NCBI GenBank assembly: GCA_033961575.1
Contig: CM066732.1
Span: 76,670,687 to 76,734,686 of the forward strand
Direction of reading: 5' to 3'
DNA from: Aselliscus stoliczkanus
Taxonomy: Eukaryota; Chordata; Mammalia; Chiroptera; Hipposideridae
DNA: 64,000 nt
The translations under genes were made by a program, and so were the position numbers. The notes below the pieces were generated by a model. That model worked only from the letters and a program-made list of their open reading frames with translations, was not told the DNA's origin and made no database searches. Below are positions 21,838 to 32,972 of the stretch, one piece after another. Numbering within the stretch: position 1 is the first letter of the stretch; each line of letters opens with the position of its first letter.

Positions 21838-22109
21838 GATTTGTAGTGAAGGACTATCGTGTGCCAGGCATGATGCTAGAATTAGTATAAAAAAATATGG
21901 TACCTCCCTCCAAGACTTTTAGGTCTAGTAAGAGACAAAGCCAAATAATATGTACAGCATTGTGATTAGTGTTTGTGTGGGAGATGACTGACACTCCTAC
22001 TCCAGTCCTCTCTGTTGTGGAATCTCCAGAGCTGAAGTGCAGCAGGTAGGCTATATACCATGGGCCCCATGGGTGGATGGACAGAAAGTAACCCAGTGAT
22101 TCCTCCCCT

Positions 22110-22550
22110 CCTGGTGTCCACACCCTGTATCATCCCTTCCTCCTGAGTGTGCGCAGCACCTATGACTTGACTTTAACCCATGGAATATGGCAGTGGGATG
22201 TTTATGATCACTTTTATGGGACTAGATAAGACTGTCGCATGCATCTTGCTAGAGTCTGTTTCTCTGGCTTTGAATAAGCAAGCTGCCGTGAATCCTATGG
22301 CCACAAGGAACTGAATGCTTCCACCAACCCTGAGCATGAAGAACTGATACTTCCCTAGTCAGCCCTCCAGACGAACCCAATCCCGGTGAACACTTTGATT
22401 ACAGCCCGTGGGATCCTAAGCAGAGGACCCATTTAAGCTGTGCCCAGACTCCTGATTCCCATTAGTATCTAATAATAGACAATACATGTGTTATTTTATG
22501 CTGCTGAGTTATGGTCATTCATTATACAGCAATAGAAAACTAGTCCAGCT
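22110..22550 (+). mobile_element. MLT1-type solo LTR
   Basis: Sense MLT1 landmarks in order: ACCCATGGAATATGGCAG, TTTATGGGACTAGATAAGAC, CACAAGGAACTGAATGC, TGTGTTATTTTATGCTGCTG and CAGCAATAGAAAACTAG. Strongly diverged, with no recognisable target duplication. Confidence 0.72.
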
Positions 22551-22635
22551 TCCAAAGCCACCTCCCTCTCAGTGTGGCTTGGTCTTAGTTTCACCATTGG
22601 CTAAGGCAGCAGAAGAAGTAGGAACCAGATCATGG

Positions 22636-22688
22636 AGGGCGGGGGGGCGATGGGAGGGGGTGGGATGGGGGGGTGGGAGGAGAGGGAG
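22636..22688 (+). other. G-rich tract, possible G-quadruplex
   Basis: Dense G runs (GGGCGGGGGGGCGATGGG, then GGGGGTGGGATGGG) give many four-run combinations on the plus strand. Confidence 0.65.
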
Positions 22689-22789
22689 ACACGTGGAGGT
22701 TTATGCAGGTTAAAGAGCTTGTACCTTATCCAAAAGGGAATGGGAATCCTTTGAAAGGTTTTTAAATGAAGGAATAGATTTATGGGTTG

Positions 22790-23670
22790 TATTTTCCCTC
22801 TCAATAAAAATGGGGGAGAAAGGCTGACCCTGAAACTCTTTGCATCTGGAGCCCATTGCCCTGATTTTGTATTGTTTCCCCATCCTGGATTGAATGCTTT
22901 TGTGGCCTTCCCTTTCATGCTCAGTGCCACTGTCCCATCTCTTCCCAAACCCACAAGTATGATTTCTGAAACTTTCTTCTAATTTACTGCTTTCAAAGTT
23001 TCCGGAGGGGAATGAATACCAGCGTTATTGACCTTTAGAAAGTAGCTTCAGAGATAATCCAAAGAGAAACCTGCAGAGTTGAGACATTCTAGATGAGTCC
23101 TAATGGAGTCAGTATTTGATAGGCAAGTGAAGCTTTACTGGGTGGTTGATGCCTCAGGCACACAGACAGCTAGTCTCTGCTCTGATAACTACTTTTTAAA
23201 AATTACATGTTACTGCCAGTGATCTAGCTTCTTCCCAGCACATTTTCAGAAAATTTGTGAGAGAAATATATTCTTGTTATAGAGCTGTGCCATTTCAACA
23301 CTTTATCAACCATCATGTCTCTTTATTCCATTCTTTCTTCATGCTTTTAGTTTTTAAACTACTTGTGAAAAAAGACCTTATTTCCTAAACCTTATCAAGT
23401 TGACCAATACTAATCTGAGTTGTTTTGAGACTTACTACCACCTCTCTTCTTTGCCTGCCTTTGGTGGTGGTTTTGGTGTTTATTCCTTTCCTTTCTTCCA
23501 CTCCCCTGTGGATTCCCCCTTCAATCCATTCATACTTGTGTCTGCTCATCAAGCATTTAAGTGGCCTAGTGACCTAGGCATTGAGAAGTATAGCACAGTT
23601 AAGATGTTGTCCCTGCCTTGAGATGATTGGCAGTCAAAATGGGGAGAAAGATGGGGCACAGCAACAACTG
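22790..23670. other. Unassigned non-coding stretch
   Basis: No repeat or exon recognised. Confidence 0.4.
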
Positions 23671-23679
23671 TGCAGTTAA

Positions 23680-24440
23680 AGTACAGTATATGTCCAGCTG
23701 CCCTCTGAACATTTCCTCTGAGTCATTGACAACCATTTCCAATTCAGGGCTGCACTCTGAACTCAGTACTCTACCTGCCCTCTGCCCTACTGCTCCTCCT
23801 TTTGCAGCAAACATCACCACCATCCGTGTGGTTGACCAAGGAGCCCTTCCTTCTTGATTTTTCCTTTTCCCCCTCAGCCAATCAGTCACTTGATCTTTTC
23901 CATTTGGTCTCCTTATCACTTGACTCTGTCTGCCTCCATCTACCCTCTGTCTTCACTCCTATTATCTCTCACTAGACTATTGCAATGGCCTTCTGACTGG
24001 TTTTTCTGCATACCCATTTTGTTTTGCCCCCAACCCATTCTTTTCACAGAAACCACAATCAATCATTTGAAAGCCCAGTCAAGACACTCCTCTACTTCAC
24101 ATACTTCAGTGGTCCTCACTGCCCCCAGGTTGGAGGCCTGACTCCTCATACTCTGGCCCTGGGTTCCTCTTCAGCCTTGTGACTCACGTGACTCACCGTC
24201 TCCCCTCCCTCTTTACTCCAACCATGGGCAGCGGCTTGTGGATCTTGAACAGACTGCGGGATGGCCCTCCTCCCTGGGACTGCATGTGTGCTTGTTCCCT
24301 CCTCTTCACTCATACCTGTGCCCCACTCTCATCTGTCTGCAGCCTCTTCACGGGGACTATCCCTGACCGCAAGGAAAGATTATGTACCCCAACTTTTCTG
24401 TGCTTCTGCATGTTAGTCTTTATACAATAATGGCCTGTTT
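23680..24440 (+). repeat. L2 LINE 3' region
   Basis: Reads CTAGACTATTGCAATGGCC, TTGAAAGCCCAGTCAAGACAC and TTTGCATGTTAGTC-type text in the order of sense L2 near its 3' end. Open frames here (up to 106 codons) run on both strands and are fossils or chance. Confidence 0.68.
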
Positions 24441-24529
24441 TGTTTTTCTCCTGCGCCCCATCCCCAGACCAGGGGCAGTTATGCCTGGTATAGTTCCATA
24501 TACAGTGTGACCACATGGTAGGTCTAAGT

Positions 24530-24832
24530 CAGGGGTCAGCAAACTTTTGAGATGGGAGAACCGCGAGGGGTCAGCAAACTGCACCTCGGGAGCCGCAGGC
24601 TCTGAATTAAAATTGAAAATGAAAATAGAACTATCATAGTTTCATTTATAAAAATTTTAAAGGATATTATTCACATAATAGTGATTATGTAAAAATATAT
24701 TTATGGCTCTCGAATAGTTTTTAAATTGTTGTGAAGGACAGGATTGGCTCTTCCAGGGGTCAGCAAACTTTTGAGACAGAATATACCCAAAGAGCCACAT
24801 GTGGCTCGTGAGTCACAGTTTGCCAACTCCTG
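24530..24832. mobile_element. hAT-type MITE, copy 2 (303 bp), perfect 8-bp target duplication
   Basis: GTCTAAGT is repeated exactly at 24522-24529 and 24833-24840. The termini are CAGGGGTCAGCAAACTTTTG and CAGTTTGCCAACTCCTG. It shares its entire layout with the copy at 6470-6782, including the internal repeated terminus (CAGGGGTCAGCAAACTTTTG again from 24764). It carries no transposase and was moved by an enzyme encoded elsewhere. Confidence 0.95.
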
Positions 24833-24849
24833 GTCTAAGTCATTTAACA

Positions 24850-25040
24850 AATGCAGTCTGTGTGGTTTAATGGCTTAGAATCTAGGCTCCCGAATCAGAA
24901 GGCCTGGGCTTAGTTTCCAAGTTCACTGTTTATGGGCTGTAATCACCTTGGACAAGTTGCGTATTTGTTTTTAATCTCGGATCCCTCATGTGTAGAATGG
25001 GGATGGTAATAGTATCCACCTCATAGGTTAAGTGAAATAG
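24850..25040 (+). repeat. MIR SINE fossil
   Basis: GTGTGGTTTAATGGCTTAGAA, GGACAAGTTGCGTATTTG, TGTAGAATGGGGATGGTAATAG and CCACCTCATAGG match sense MIR from head to core. The hAT copy sits just upstream. Confidence 0.8.
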
Positions 25041-25042
25041 TG

Positions 25043-25259
25043 AAGTTAACCCTTGAACAACAGGGATTTGAACTGCATGGGTCCATTTATATGTGGATTT
25101 TTTTCAATAAATGTGTAGCTGGCCCTTCGTTTTCCACCTACAGATTCAACCACTGTTCTGGATCTGGGGTAGGGAATCCTTGGATATAGAGGGCCAATTT
25201 GTTATACCACGATTTTCCACCACATAGAGGAAAATTCCCTGTTGTTCAAGAGTTAATTG
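25043..25259. mobile_element. Tigger-family MITE (MER2/Tigger2-like ends)
   Basis: The left end reads AAGTTAACCCTTGAACAACAG and the right end GTTGTTCAAGAGTTAATTG. Together they form the known Tigger inverted repeat (CAGTTGACCCTTGAACAAC) with several changes, and TA follows at 25260-25261. At 217 bp it has no coding capacity. Confidence 0.85.
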
Positions 25260-25261
25260 TA

Positions 25262-26500
25262 TGTGGAAATCACTTAGCAGTGTCCCCAGGACACAGCAAG
25301 CACATGCCCTGTTTCCTTGCCATAGAATGGTAAGTGCTGTCATAGTCAACACCAGACGTGAGCTCAGAGGAAGAGCACAAGACTCAACCTGGTGGAAAAA
25401 GGCAGAAGTGTCTCACACTCTCAGGCTTGTTTTCAGAAAAACTCAGGACTGACTCTGCTAGGCCTGTCTCCTGGTCTCACTGTCACGTTCCTGCCTGGAT
25501 GGCTGAATTCCCCAGGTCTTTCTCCTGCCTGTGTCCCTCCAGGTCCAGGAAGGAAGCTTAGTGGTGCCCTCCCTTGCTGACTTCTTCCAAGGCCCAAGGC
25601 CTGTTCTTGCTCTGGGGCCTCCCAGCGGGTGCCCCCAAATCCCTGGGGATTTTCTATGAGCCCAGGCAGAGCACTGTTGGGGGACAGGAAAACAGCCCTA
25701 CTGGAAGGGCTGAACCTGTTACAGTGGCTCCCTGTCTATGTAGGCTTTGAGGTAGTTCCTGCAAATGACATTTCTAGAAAACCCAGATAAGCTGTGAAGG
25801 AGAGTTTGTGGGTAAAAAACTAAGAGTTCTCCTTAGTAGTTGATTTAGGGTTCTGAATCTATAGACACTGAGTTCGGAAACTTTATACAAGCAGAGTGAT
25901 TTCCAGAGTGCCAGGTTCCTAGGAAGTGCTCACTTTTTGTCTGAGAAGCAGAACAGCAGCTTAAGCCCTAAAGCCCTAAAGCTGGTTTCCCTTTCCATAT
26001 GGATCTCTGCCTGCTATTCAGGAAGCAGGGAAGACTTGGCCCCTGACAATGAGGATGGAGAGCGTCAGGCCCTGCTGGGTTCCCAGCTTTGGCCACATTT
26101 TCCTCCCCACAGCTGCAGTCACTTGACTACCTGCTTTCATCACCTCTGTCTGGTTCTTCCTTCTTTCTGAGCTTCCTTTCTTTTTTTCTGAATATAGTGA
26201 TAGAGAAATCATTTATAAACAATCTCCAACAAAGGATACAAGTATTACAAAAATAAAATAGAGAAAGGCCCAATGGGAACTGGAACCACAGATGACAATG
26301 AAGCATTAATAGCTCAGGTTCTGCAGGTGGGGGGACTAGATTTGAATTCTAAGTGTCTTAGATGTCTCCATTTCCACCTGTAGGAACTCGTAAAGTTCTG
26401 CTGTCTTTTTTTGATACCCCTGGTATAAAGTGTAGACAGGAATTGGACTAGTCGGGGTTCTTTGTTGTAAGCAATAGAAACTGGCTCTGATTTAGGTTAA
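25262..26500. other. Unassigned non-coding stretch
   Basis: Moderately GC-richer than its surroundings with several overlapping frames (60-78 codons) and no motif. No repeat named. Confidence 0.4.
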
Positions 26501-26524
26501 AAAAAGGGAGAAGGAACTAATGAA

Positions 26525-26640
26525 AAGGGCATTGAGATAGCTATTTCAGAGACTTGTTGTAAGGATGGATTTAAGTAATGGATAAAATCATTTAGCACAA
26601 TATCTGTCATATAGAAAGTATTAGAAATGTTTAGCATTTT
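26525..26640 (+). repeat. MIR 3' fragment
   Basis: GACTTGTTGTAAGGATGGATT followed by AATCATTTAGCACAATATCTG and GAAAGTATTAGAAATG matches the MIR tail. Confidence 0.55.
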
Positions 26641-26926
26641 TTGTGTATCATTATTGTCTTATTGCCGTTATTTTGAGTTCTACCTTAACTTTCTTGCCTG
26701 TAGCTTTGTCTTGATATAAAGCCAGTGGTGGCATTCTTTTGATTTTGGAGAACTGGTCTCTGGAACACATGATCAGCTATCCATTTCTGGTCCAATCATC
26801 TATTGCCAAAAGGAGTAGGGCCATGTGGCATAAATTTGGCCTTTAATCTCTTATTTCATCTGGGGCTATAGACAGGGGCATTTCTCTGAGAAGGGCAAAC
26901 AAAACTAAATGTAATTTATCCAAATA

Positions 26927-27742
26927 CAGTAAAACCTTGGATTGCGAGTATCTTGTTCTGTGAGTGTTCCGCAAGACGAGCAAACATTTCTAATAAATTT
27001 TAACTTTATTAATGAGCAATGTCTTGCAATACGAGTAGTATGTGATGCCGAATGTCACATGATCACAACTGAGCCAATAGTGTTTCTCTCTCTCCCTGTG
27101 GGATTGTGGGTGATCATCTCCCATGCTCAGAGGTTATGAAGGAGATCTTGTCTGCAGAAGAGAAGGAGAAAAAGGCTGAGGAATCCCTCACTTCAAATGA
27201 GATTAGGGAGATGTGTAAAATGTGGGATACAGTGCAAAATTTTGTAGAGAAGCACCACCCGAATAAGGCGGTAGCAGTGCGAGCAATGAATCTGTTTAAT
27301 GACAATGCAATGTCACATTTCCACGAAATCCTCAAAAGGAGGCAAAAGCAAGTGTCATTGGATAGTTTCCTTGTTAAAGTTGCATGAAAAGAAAAAGATT
27401 CCATTGAGCCAACAGATAGCACTGATTCCACTAGTGATAGGGAAAGTCGTCCTACACAGTTACTAACCCTTCTCTCTCTTGTCTCCCTCACACTAGCTAT
27501 GAAGGTTTTCAAAGGTAAGTGCAGGTTAATTCGTTTATTTTTCTTTATATTTTGTATTTTCTTTATTATTTTGTATTATATTACAGTATTGTAATCATTT
27601 TTATATGACTATTTTTGGGTTGTGGAAAGAATCATCTGAGTTTCTATTATTTCTTATGGGGAAATTTGCTTCGATATACAAGTGCTTTGAATTACAAGCA
27701 CATTTCCGGAACGAATTATGCTCGCAAACCAAGGTTTTACTG
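26927..27742 (+). mobile_element. Tigger1-like DNA transposon (816 bp), internally deleted
   Basis: Termini CAGTAAAACCTTGGATTGCG and CGCAAACCAAGGTTTTACTG are inverted repeats with 14 perfect outer bases. TA lies at 26925-26926 and 27743-27744. Both sub-terminal arms read as related Tigger sequence (GCAAGACGAGCAAAC; AATTACAAGCACATTTCC). The body keeps only the last part of the transposase. Well-preserved ends suggest it is younger than the MIR and L2 around it. Confidence 0.95.
27136..27387 (+). pseudogene. C-terminal fragment of Tigger (pogo/JRK-like) transposase
   Basis: An 83-codon open frame ending in TGA reads MKEILSAEEK, then MWDTVQNFVEKHHPNKAV, then LFNDNAMSHFHEILKRRQKQ. This is the characteristic end of Tigger-family transposases, located beyond the DDE catalytic domain. 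The helix-turn-helix DNA-binding domains and the catalytic residues are missing, removed by internal deletion. It is a fragment and cannot act as a transposase. No promoter or start context supports expression. Confidence 0.88.
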
Positions 27743-27859
27743 TACTTGCTTTTGAGGACTATTTCGAATATCCTGTTAGAGGTATTTAAGGAGTCCTAGC
27801 TCATTAATCAACTTCAGCTCACATCTTCTATCACCTTGAATGACTGGGTTCTTTCTTGC

Positions 27860-28650
27860 CTAAATCAATTCAACGTTTATTGAACACTTATTATGTATTA
27901 ACTACAAAAATAGTGCCTGCCTCCAATGTGCTTGGTGCTCCATGGAGGAGGCAAATGACAGATTAATAGTTCAAATATCATGTTGTGAATGTTGCAATAG
28001 AAACCTACAGACAAGTACAAAGGACATACAGAAGAGAATGGAATTAATTAGGCAAGGAGAACAGAGGGGAAGTCATTGGAGAGGATCTCATGGTAGAGAT
28101 GACATTTAACTTGGGTGTTTGAGAAGGTGAAGAAGTTTGCCATGCTGAGCAAAAGCATGATGACCATATCCATCCTCTGTGGTTTATGTGTTGTCATTTT
28201 GAAGTTTCTGAAGTAGGAGAGGTGACATGGTCAGATTGGAGTTTCAGAGAACTAATTGTGGAGGCAGTATGGAGATGGTATGGAAGGCGATTATCAGATG
28301 CTGGAATTCTGAAGCTGTTAACACAGTTGTGAGAGATGATGAAGGCCTGACATGAGACAGTACGGAGGGAATGGGTCTGAAGTAGTATGACTGGGACGAA
28401 TTAAGCATCAATAGTTAGGGGCAGGGCAGAGTTAGGACTATTTTTAAGGGTCTTATTGGCCTGCTGGGCTCAATGGTAGTCCCATTCTCCAGAAGGAAGG
28501 AAGGAAGAACTTGTCTTGGAGGGAGGTTGATGACTTCCATTTTGACACATGGAGATGAAGTGCTTGTGGAACATGCAGGTGAGAAGTCTATAGGCATATA
28601 GGGATCTGGAGTCAGGAGAGAAGTCTGTTTGAGGATGCTTGGGAGGGGCC
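27860..28650 (-). repeat. L2 LINE (antisense, long copy)
   Basis: The antisense L2 order is visible over nearly 800 bp: CAACGTTTATTGAACACTT, GATGACATTTAACTTGGG, GAGGTGACATGGTCAGATT and GAGGCAGTATGGAGATGG, then TGGAGATGAAGTGC. No coding capacity remains. Confidence 0.75.
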
Positions 28651-29630
28651 CAGGCCTGGAAGTAGCCCTACAGGTAGGAAAGGAGAGCTCAACTGGATCC
28701 TAAACTTGTCCCTTGGACCTGAGCCTCCAAATCTCTTTAGGCCTGGCCCTGGCTTGTTCTTGTTGGTCACCTGTCAATGGCCTAGAGTTCTGTTCTGCAT
28801 GTTTCCATGGTAACTGCTGCCTTGCTACCCTACTCACCTTCTTAGTGATAGCCACCTGCTGCTTCCTTGGATTTCTGAGTGTTGCCTCTTCACCCTTAAA
28901 GATGCCAGATGACAGATGTTGGGTCTTCCTGTTGCTGGCGTTCACTCTGGACTGTATTGCCTTTGTCTGTGGAGATCCTCTTGGAAGCTGTGATCTGTCT
29001 GTGCAAAGAATCCCCCTGTCATCCCCAGTTGGAGATTTCACCTACTACTACCTAGAAGCCAGTCTTCATAGCTGACACTTGCCTTGCCCTGTCCTGAGAT
29101 ACCTGAAAACAATTTGACTTTAAATAAATAAATATGTAAACATGCCCAGAGCTCTCAGTAGTCGGGCAGGTTGGGGCTTTGCTGCCACCCTTTAGGTTTT
29201 TAGAACTGCAACTTCTCTCCTTTTTCAGAAGGTGGGAAGTCTCAGTAAATCAAACATATCAGTGTTGTCCCCAAGTGGCACAAATGAGACTAGGTTCTAA
29301 CTATGACTTCCTATGGAAGTGGTGTTTTAAAAAGTGACATCAGCAAAATGCTGGATTTGTAGTTTGGGGAGCTCTGATCTACAGTTATTTTGGATTTGGC
29401 CGAGTTAAAATCCTGTTACCCCCAACAAATCATGTATACTCATGCACCGCCTCTCAATTGCCCTTCAGGTTTCCACCTAGAGTGGAGCCTGGAGGGGGTT
29501 GGTCAGCTTCTACCTAATCTGACATGGACACACCTGGGTCACCTTTGCCTTTCCTTCTCACTTGATTGTGCTCTTCTGAGTAGTGTCCTGATCTCTTTCT
29601 TCTCTTGGCCAGTTAATGCACTTCTGGAAA
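28651..29630. other. Unassigned stretch containing a 120-codon open frame
   Basis: A plus-strand frame at 28713-29075 (120 codons) is leucine/cysteine-rich with several hydrophobic segments, and a 113-codon minus frame overlaps it. I recognise no family, no splice context and no promoter, so I treat it as chance. Nothing else was recognised here. Confidence 0.4.
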
Positions 29631-29634
29631 ACCA

Positions 29635-29790
29635 AGCATTAGATTGGGAGACAGGCGAATTCAAGTTCTAGTCCTGGTTCAGCCACAACTAAGTTTTGGG
29701 TGACCTTGGGCAAGTCCTTTGACCTCCCGGAGTCCTGGTTTCCTCATCTATACAGTAAGGGAGGTAACTGAAACACCTAGGGAAGATATT
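29635..29790 (+). repeat. MIR SINE fossil
   Basis: GTTCTAGTCCTGGTTCAGCC, GGGTGACCTTGGGCAAGTCC and GGTTTCCTCATCTATACAG are classic sense MIR. Confidence 0.85.
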
Positions 29791-30003
29791 TGACCTGTCA
29801 ATTAGATAGGTTCTCCACGTTTCTGAGGGAAACCCACAGCTTGCCCACAGCTTGTATACTCATACTATGTGAGAAGTCCCACCCTCCTGCTCCCTACATC
29901 TTATATGGTCCAAGGATAGGGCTGTGACCCAAGAGCAGTCACTGCATCATAAGCTGGCTCTGTGGTCAGGCTTAAAGAAGTTGAATTGAACTCGTCTCTT
30001 TTT

Positions 30004-30034
30004 GGGTGGAGGGGGAGTGGAGGGGGAGGTAGGG
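30004..30034 (+). other. G-rich tract, possible G-quadruplex
   Basis: GGGTGGAGGGGGAGTGGAGG continuing GGGAGGTAGGG gives four runs of at least three G. Confidence 0.6.
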
Positions 30035-30394
30035 TTGAAAAAAGTTACCCAAAAGGAATTTTTCAGTTAACAGTAAGGATAGAAGAGATTCCAGACCACA
30101 TAAGGCTGGACTGAACTTCTCTACTCTTGGATGTTCTTTAAGATTTAATACTCCATCCATACAATAATCATGCTTTATCTGGACAGAGAATCTTGAGTGA
30201 CCTACAGGACTGAGTGGGAAAATGGGGCTTCTCTCCAGGGTTTCTAATATTTAGTGGGAGAAATAGACAAGTAATCCATCTTTAGACTCTCAGCATATCA
30301 GGACCATCTTCCTTTGATAGATTAGCTGGAGAGGGAGTTAGTCTCATATCTGCTCTTGAGTTGCCCACACTGTAGTTGTCTCCTGTGTGGTATG

Positions 30395-30560
30395 CTCAGA
30401 GAAATTGGAGTTCAAATCCCAGAACTGCCACTTACTAGCTATGTGATATTGAACAAATTACTTAACCTCTCTAGATTCTGCATTACCATGTCTGAACGAT
30501 GGGGATTATAATCATATCAATCTCATATTATTGTTGTGAGAATTACATAAGCACTGTACT
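30395..30560 (+). repeat. MIR SINE fossil
   Basis: GGAGTTCAAATCCCAGAACTGCC-like start, TTACTAGCTATGTGATATTG, TTACTTAACCTCTCTAG and GATGGGGATTATAATC. Confidence 0.88.
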
Positions 30561-30816
30561 TTGCTCTACTCTTTGACTCCTGGCTTTTAAATGTGAATAC
30601 GTACCTAAGGGAAAGATCATTCTTCCCCACCTCCCTACTGCCTCCGTGAGTGTTTTACAGTTGTTATCAATCAAATTACTTAGAATGAAAACCAAGAAAC
30701 AAGCGGGGAAAAAGAGCCTGCCTAAATGATCACATCATATCTATGATAGGAACAGAATTTTCTTTCTTTGGCTCTTGGCCTAGTTTCTTACTCTTCAATT
30801 TATATTGCTTATGTAC

Positions 30817-30856
30817 GTGTGAATGTGTGTGTGTGTGCGCGCGTGCGCACGCATGC
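30817..30856. repeat. GT/GC alternating run, Z-DNA prone
   Basis: Alternating GTGTGTGTGTGTGCGCGCG followed by TGCGCACGCATGC, containing a short inverted repeat of GCGTGCGCACGC. Confidence 0.8.
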
Positions 30857-30860
30857 CTTA

Positions 30861-31890
30861 GTATGTGAGCATGTATGTGTTTGTGTTGATTTCAACTTCT
30901 ATAAAATAGCCACCAGCTGAAAATTACACTTTTGCTCAATGGAAGAGAAACATCTCAAAAAGTTAGGTGGGGAATGTGTGAAGGAGGAAGGTTAGTCCAT
31001 GTGTGATCAATTCCTGACCCTGACAGCTTTTTGTCTTTTTTGTCTTGAGTAGAAAAAAATGCAAATTAGTAATAAATAAAATTCACATTAACCTGAGAAT
31101 TACCTCAGTGTTTTCTGAAAGGAAGAAAAAAACAAAAAGGAGAGTTGAGCTAGCAGATCTATTTCAAGATGATTTAACGGGTGAGAGGGAGTTGCTCTGA
31201 TTGTTTTATGTCGCAGTCTATTAGGGCCTGTGCAGTGCGACAGATCCATTCTAATTTATACAGTTGTTCAGCAAAACTTTTGTGGGTTTTTAAATTGACT
31301 GTAATGTTTAGCAATTGGAATATAAATTTATTCAAGCCTCTTATTTGGTCGCCTCAATGGCGCATTACAAAGTATTTTATAGTGTCTGATCTGCTTAAGT
31401 TTTACAACCAGCTTCTGTTGTTCTGCACGTCTTACAGCTTAGTACTGAGAGTGGGGTTCACTGTCCCTGCCTCCTGTTGGTCCCCAAGGCTGCTCCAAAG
31501 GGCTCTCCAGTGAGCTTAGGATGTCAACATCCTCTTTTTTCCTTTATGTCTTCCTTTTCCAGGATTCCCACCAACTCTCTGTGGTCTGAGGCAACAGATG
31601 CTGGTTTGACATATCCCAATTGGGATTTTTGCCTTCCTTATTCCAGCTATGATAAGTTATATCAAATTCTCAAGCTTCTTTCTTCCTTTATTACCAATCT
31701 TCTTGACATAGTAGAATATTACAGCCAGCCTTCATTTTCATACCAGCTGCTTTTCTTTTTTGTGATCTGGCTTCTACAGACACCCCACTACAGAAACTAC
31801 GTCCTCAAAGGTCCACAGTGGACTCTGGCTGTCAAATTTAAGTGCCTCTGTTTTTGGGGTGTCTGCAGTATTTGAATACATTTATTTCTT
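30861..31890. other. Unassigned non-coding stretch
   Basis: No repeat or exon recognised. Frames of 110 and 132 codons at 31181-31875 have no motif. Confidence 0.4.
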
Positions 31891-31899
31891 GTTATCATT

Positions 31900-32250
31900 T
31901 CTCTCTTGATCAACCTGATGTAGCTATTACGTCTCCTGCTTTCACTCATCCTTCTCTAGACCTCTGGTCTTCCCATGTATCTGGGAACTGCTGGTCCTCC
32001 CCACCCTACATGGTGGCATGTACAGATCACATCTCTGACACCTTCTCTGTACATTGTATCTCTACTCACTTCCTCCTTGGAACTCCCCTGTGTGTACATT
32101 TTAAATGCTACTTAACACATTTTACTTTATACTGATGAATATAAGTTCTAGCTGGTCTCTCCTTTCCCAGGACTGGAAAATCTTAGAGGGCACTGTGATT
32201 AATACAGCTTTGAAATTCCCATGGTGCTTGGCACATGATAGATATTTGAC
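31900..32250 (+). repeat. L2 LINE 3' end
   Basis: CTCCTTGGAACTCCCCTGTG, then the L2 terminal pattern AGAGGGCACTGTGATTAATAC and CCATGGTGCTTGGCACATG-ATAGATATTTG. Confidence 0.72.
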
Positions 32251-32770
32251 AGTTAACCCAAATATGTTTTTTGAGATGGGAGGAAAGAGGATTTTTGGAA
32301 GCTGAAGGGAGAAGGAAAGGTAAGAGTGGTGTGAGACAAGGCTAGAGAGATAGGAAAGGGTGAAATGAAGAAGGGATGTTTATAATTTTTTCAGGATTCT
32401 GGATTTTACACAAAGAGCTATAATCAACACAGGATTTCAAATGTGGGAAATGACATGGTAAAATTGGCATTTAAAACCATTTTTTTTTTTCTGGCTGAAG
32501 TATAAAGAATTAGAATGGAGAGAGGCTGACAAAAGATGATGGTAGCTTAGATTGATGAGTGCAGTGGAGAAATAAGGGGAAGAGATTTAAAAAAATGTAG
32601 TAGGTGGAATGGACAGGAATTGTAATTGATGTCCATTGGATGTGAGAGATAAGGGAAAGTGTAAGAATGCTTGTCAATTTCTGCCTTAAATACCTGGCTG
32701 CATGGGTTTGAAAATTTCATACTGTTGAAGAAGTAGGTTTAGTTCTGTGGGTAGCAAGTGATGGAGGATT

Positions 32771-32806
32771 GGCGGGGGGGGGGGGGGCGGCGGGGCGGGC
32801 GGGGTG
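32771..32806 (+). other. Poly-G tract, strong G-quadruplex candidate
   Basis: One uninterrupted run of about 14 G followed by GGCGGGGCGGGCGGGG. Assembly or sequencing error in this homopolymer is possible. Confidence 0.75.
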
Positions 32807-32972
32807 AAGCAACCCAGTTTGGGGCACATTGAGTTTGAAGTGCCTATGAGACATTCTGATGAAATGTGTGTGGGCCCAAAACTCTGAAACATTATGAATG
32901 TGGAGGTGGCCACTAGATCCTTGGGAGAAGATAGCACGGATAAGGGAGTAGAATATGAAAAAATGAGGGCCT

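Larger units (their letters stand above)
21838..22780 (-). repeat. L2 LINE fragment (antisense), split by an MLT1 LTR
   Basis: The left part (to about 21965) reads GTGCCAGGCATGATGCTAGA and TAAGAGACAAAG. After the LTR, 22605-22780 reads AGAGCTTGTACCTTATCC and AAAGGTTTTTAAATGAAGG, the antisense L2 order that continues it. The interruption dates the LTR as younger. Confidence 0.62.

Noticed and set aside
25261..25600. Three overlapping plus-strand frames in GC-richer sequence suggesting an exon
   Set aside because: The frames compete with one another, have no motif and lack clear acceptor and donor sites.
28713..29075. A 120-codon plus-strand open frame with hydrophobic segments
   Set aside because: No family similarity, no splice or promoter context, no Kozak-type support, and a 113-codon frame overlaps it on the other strand. 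Likely chance in non-coding DNA.
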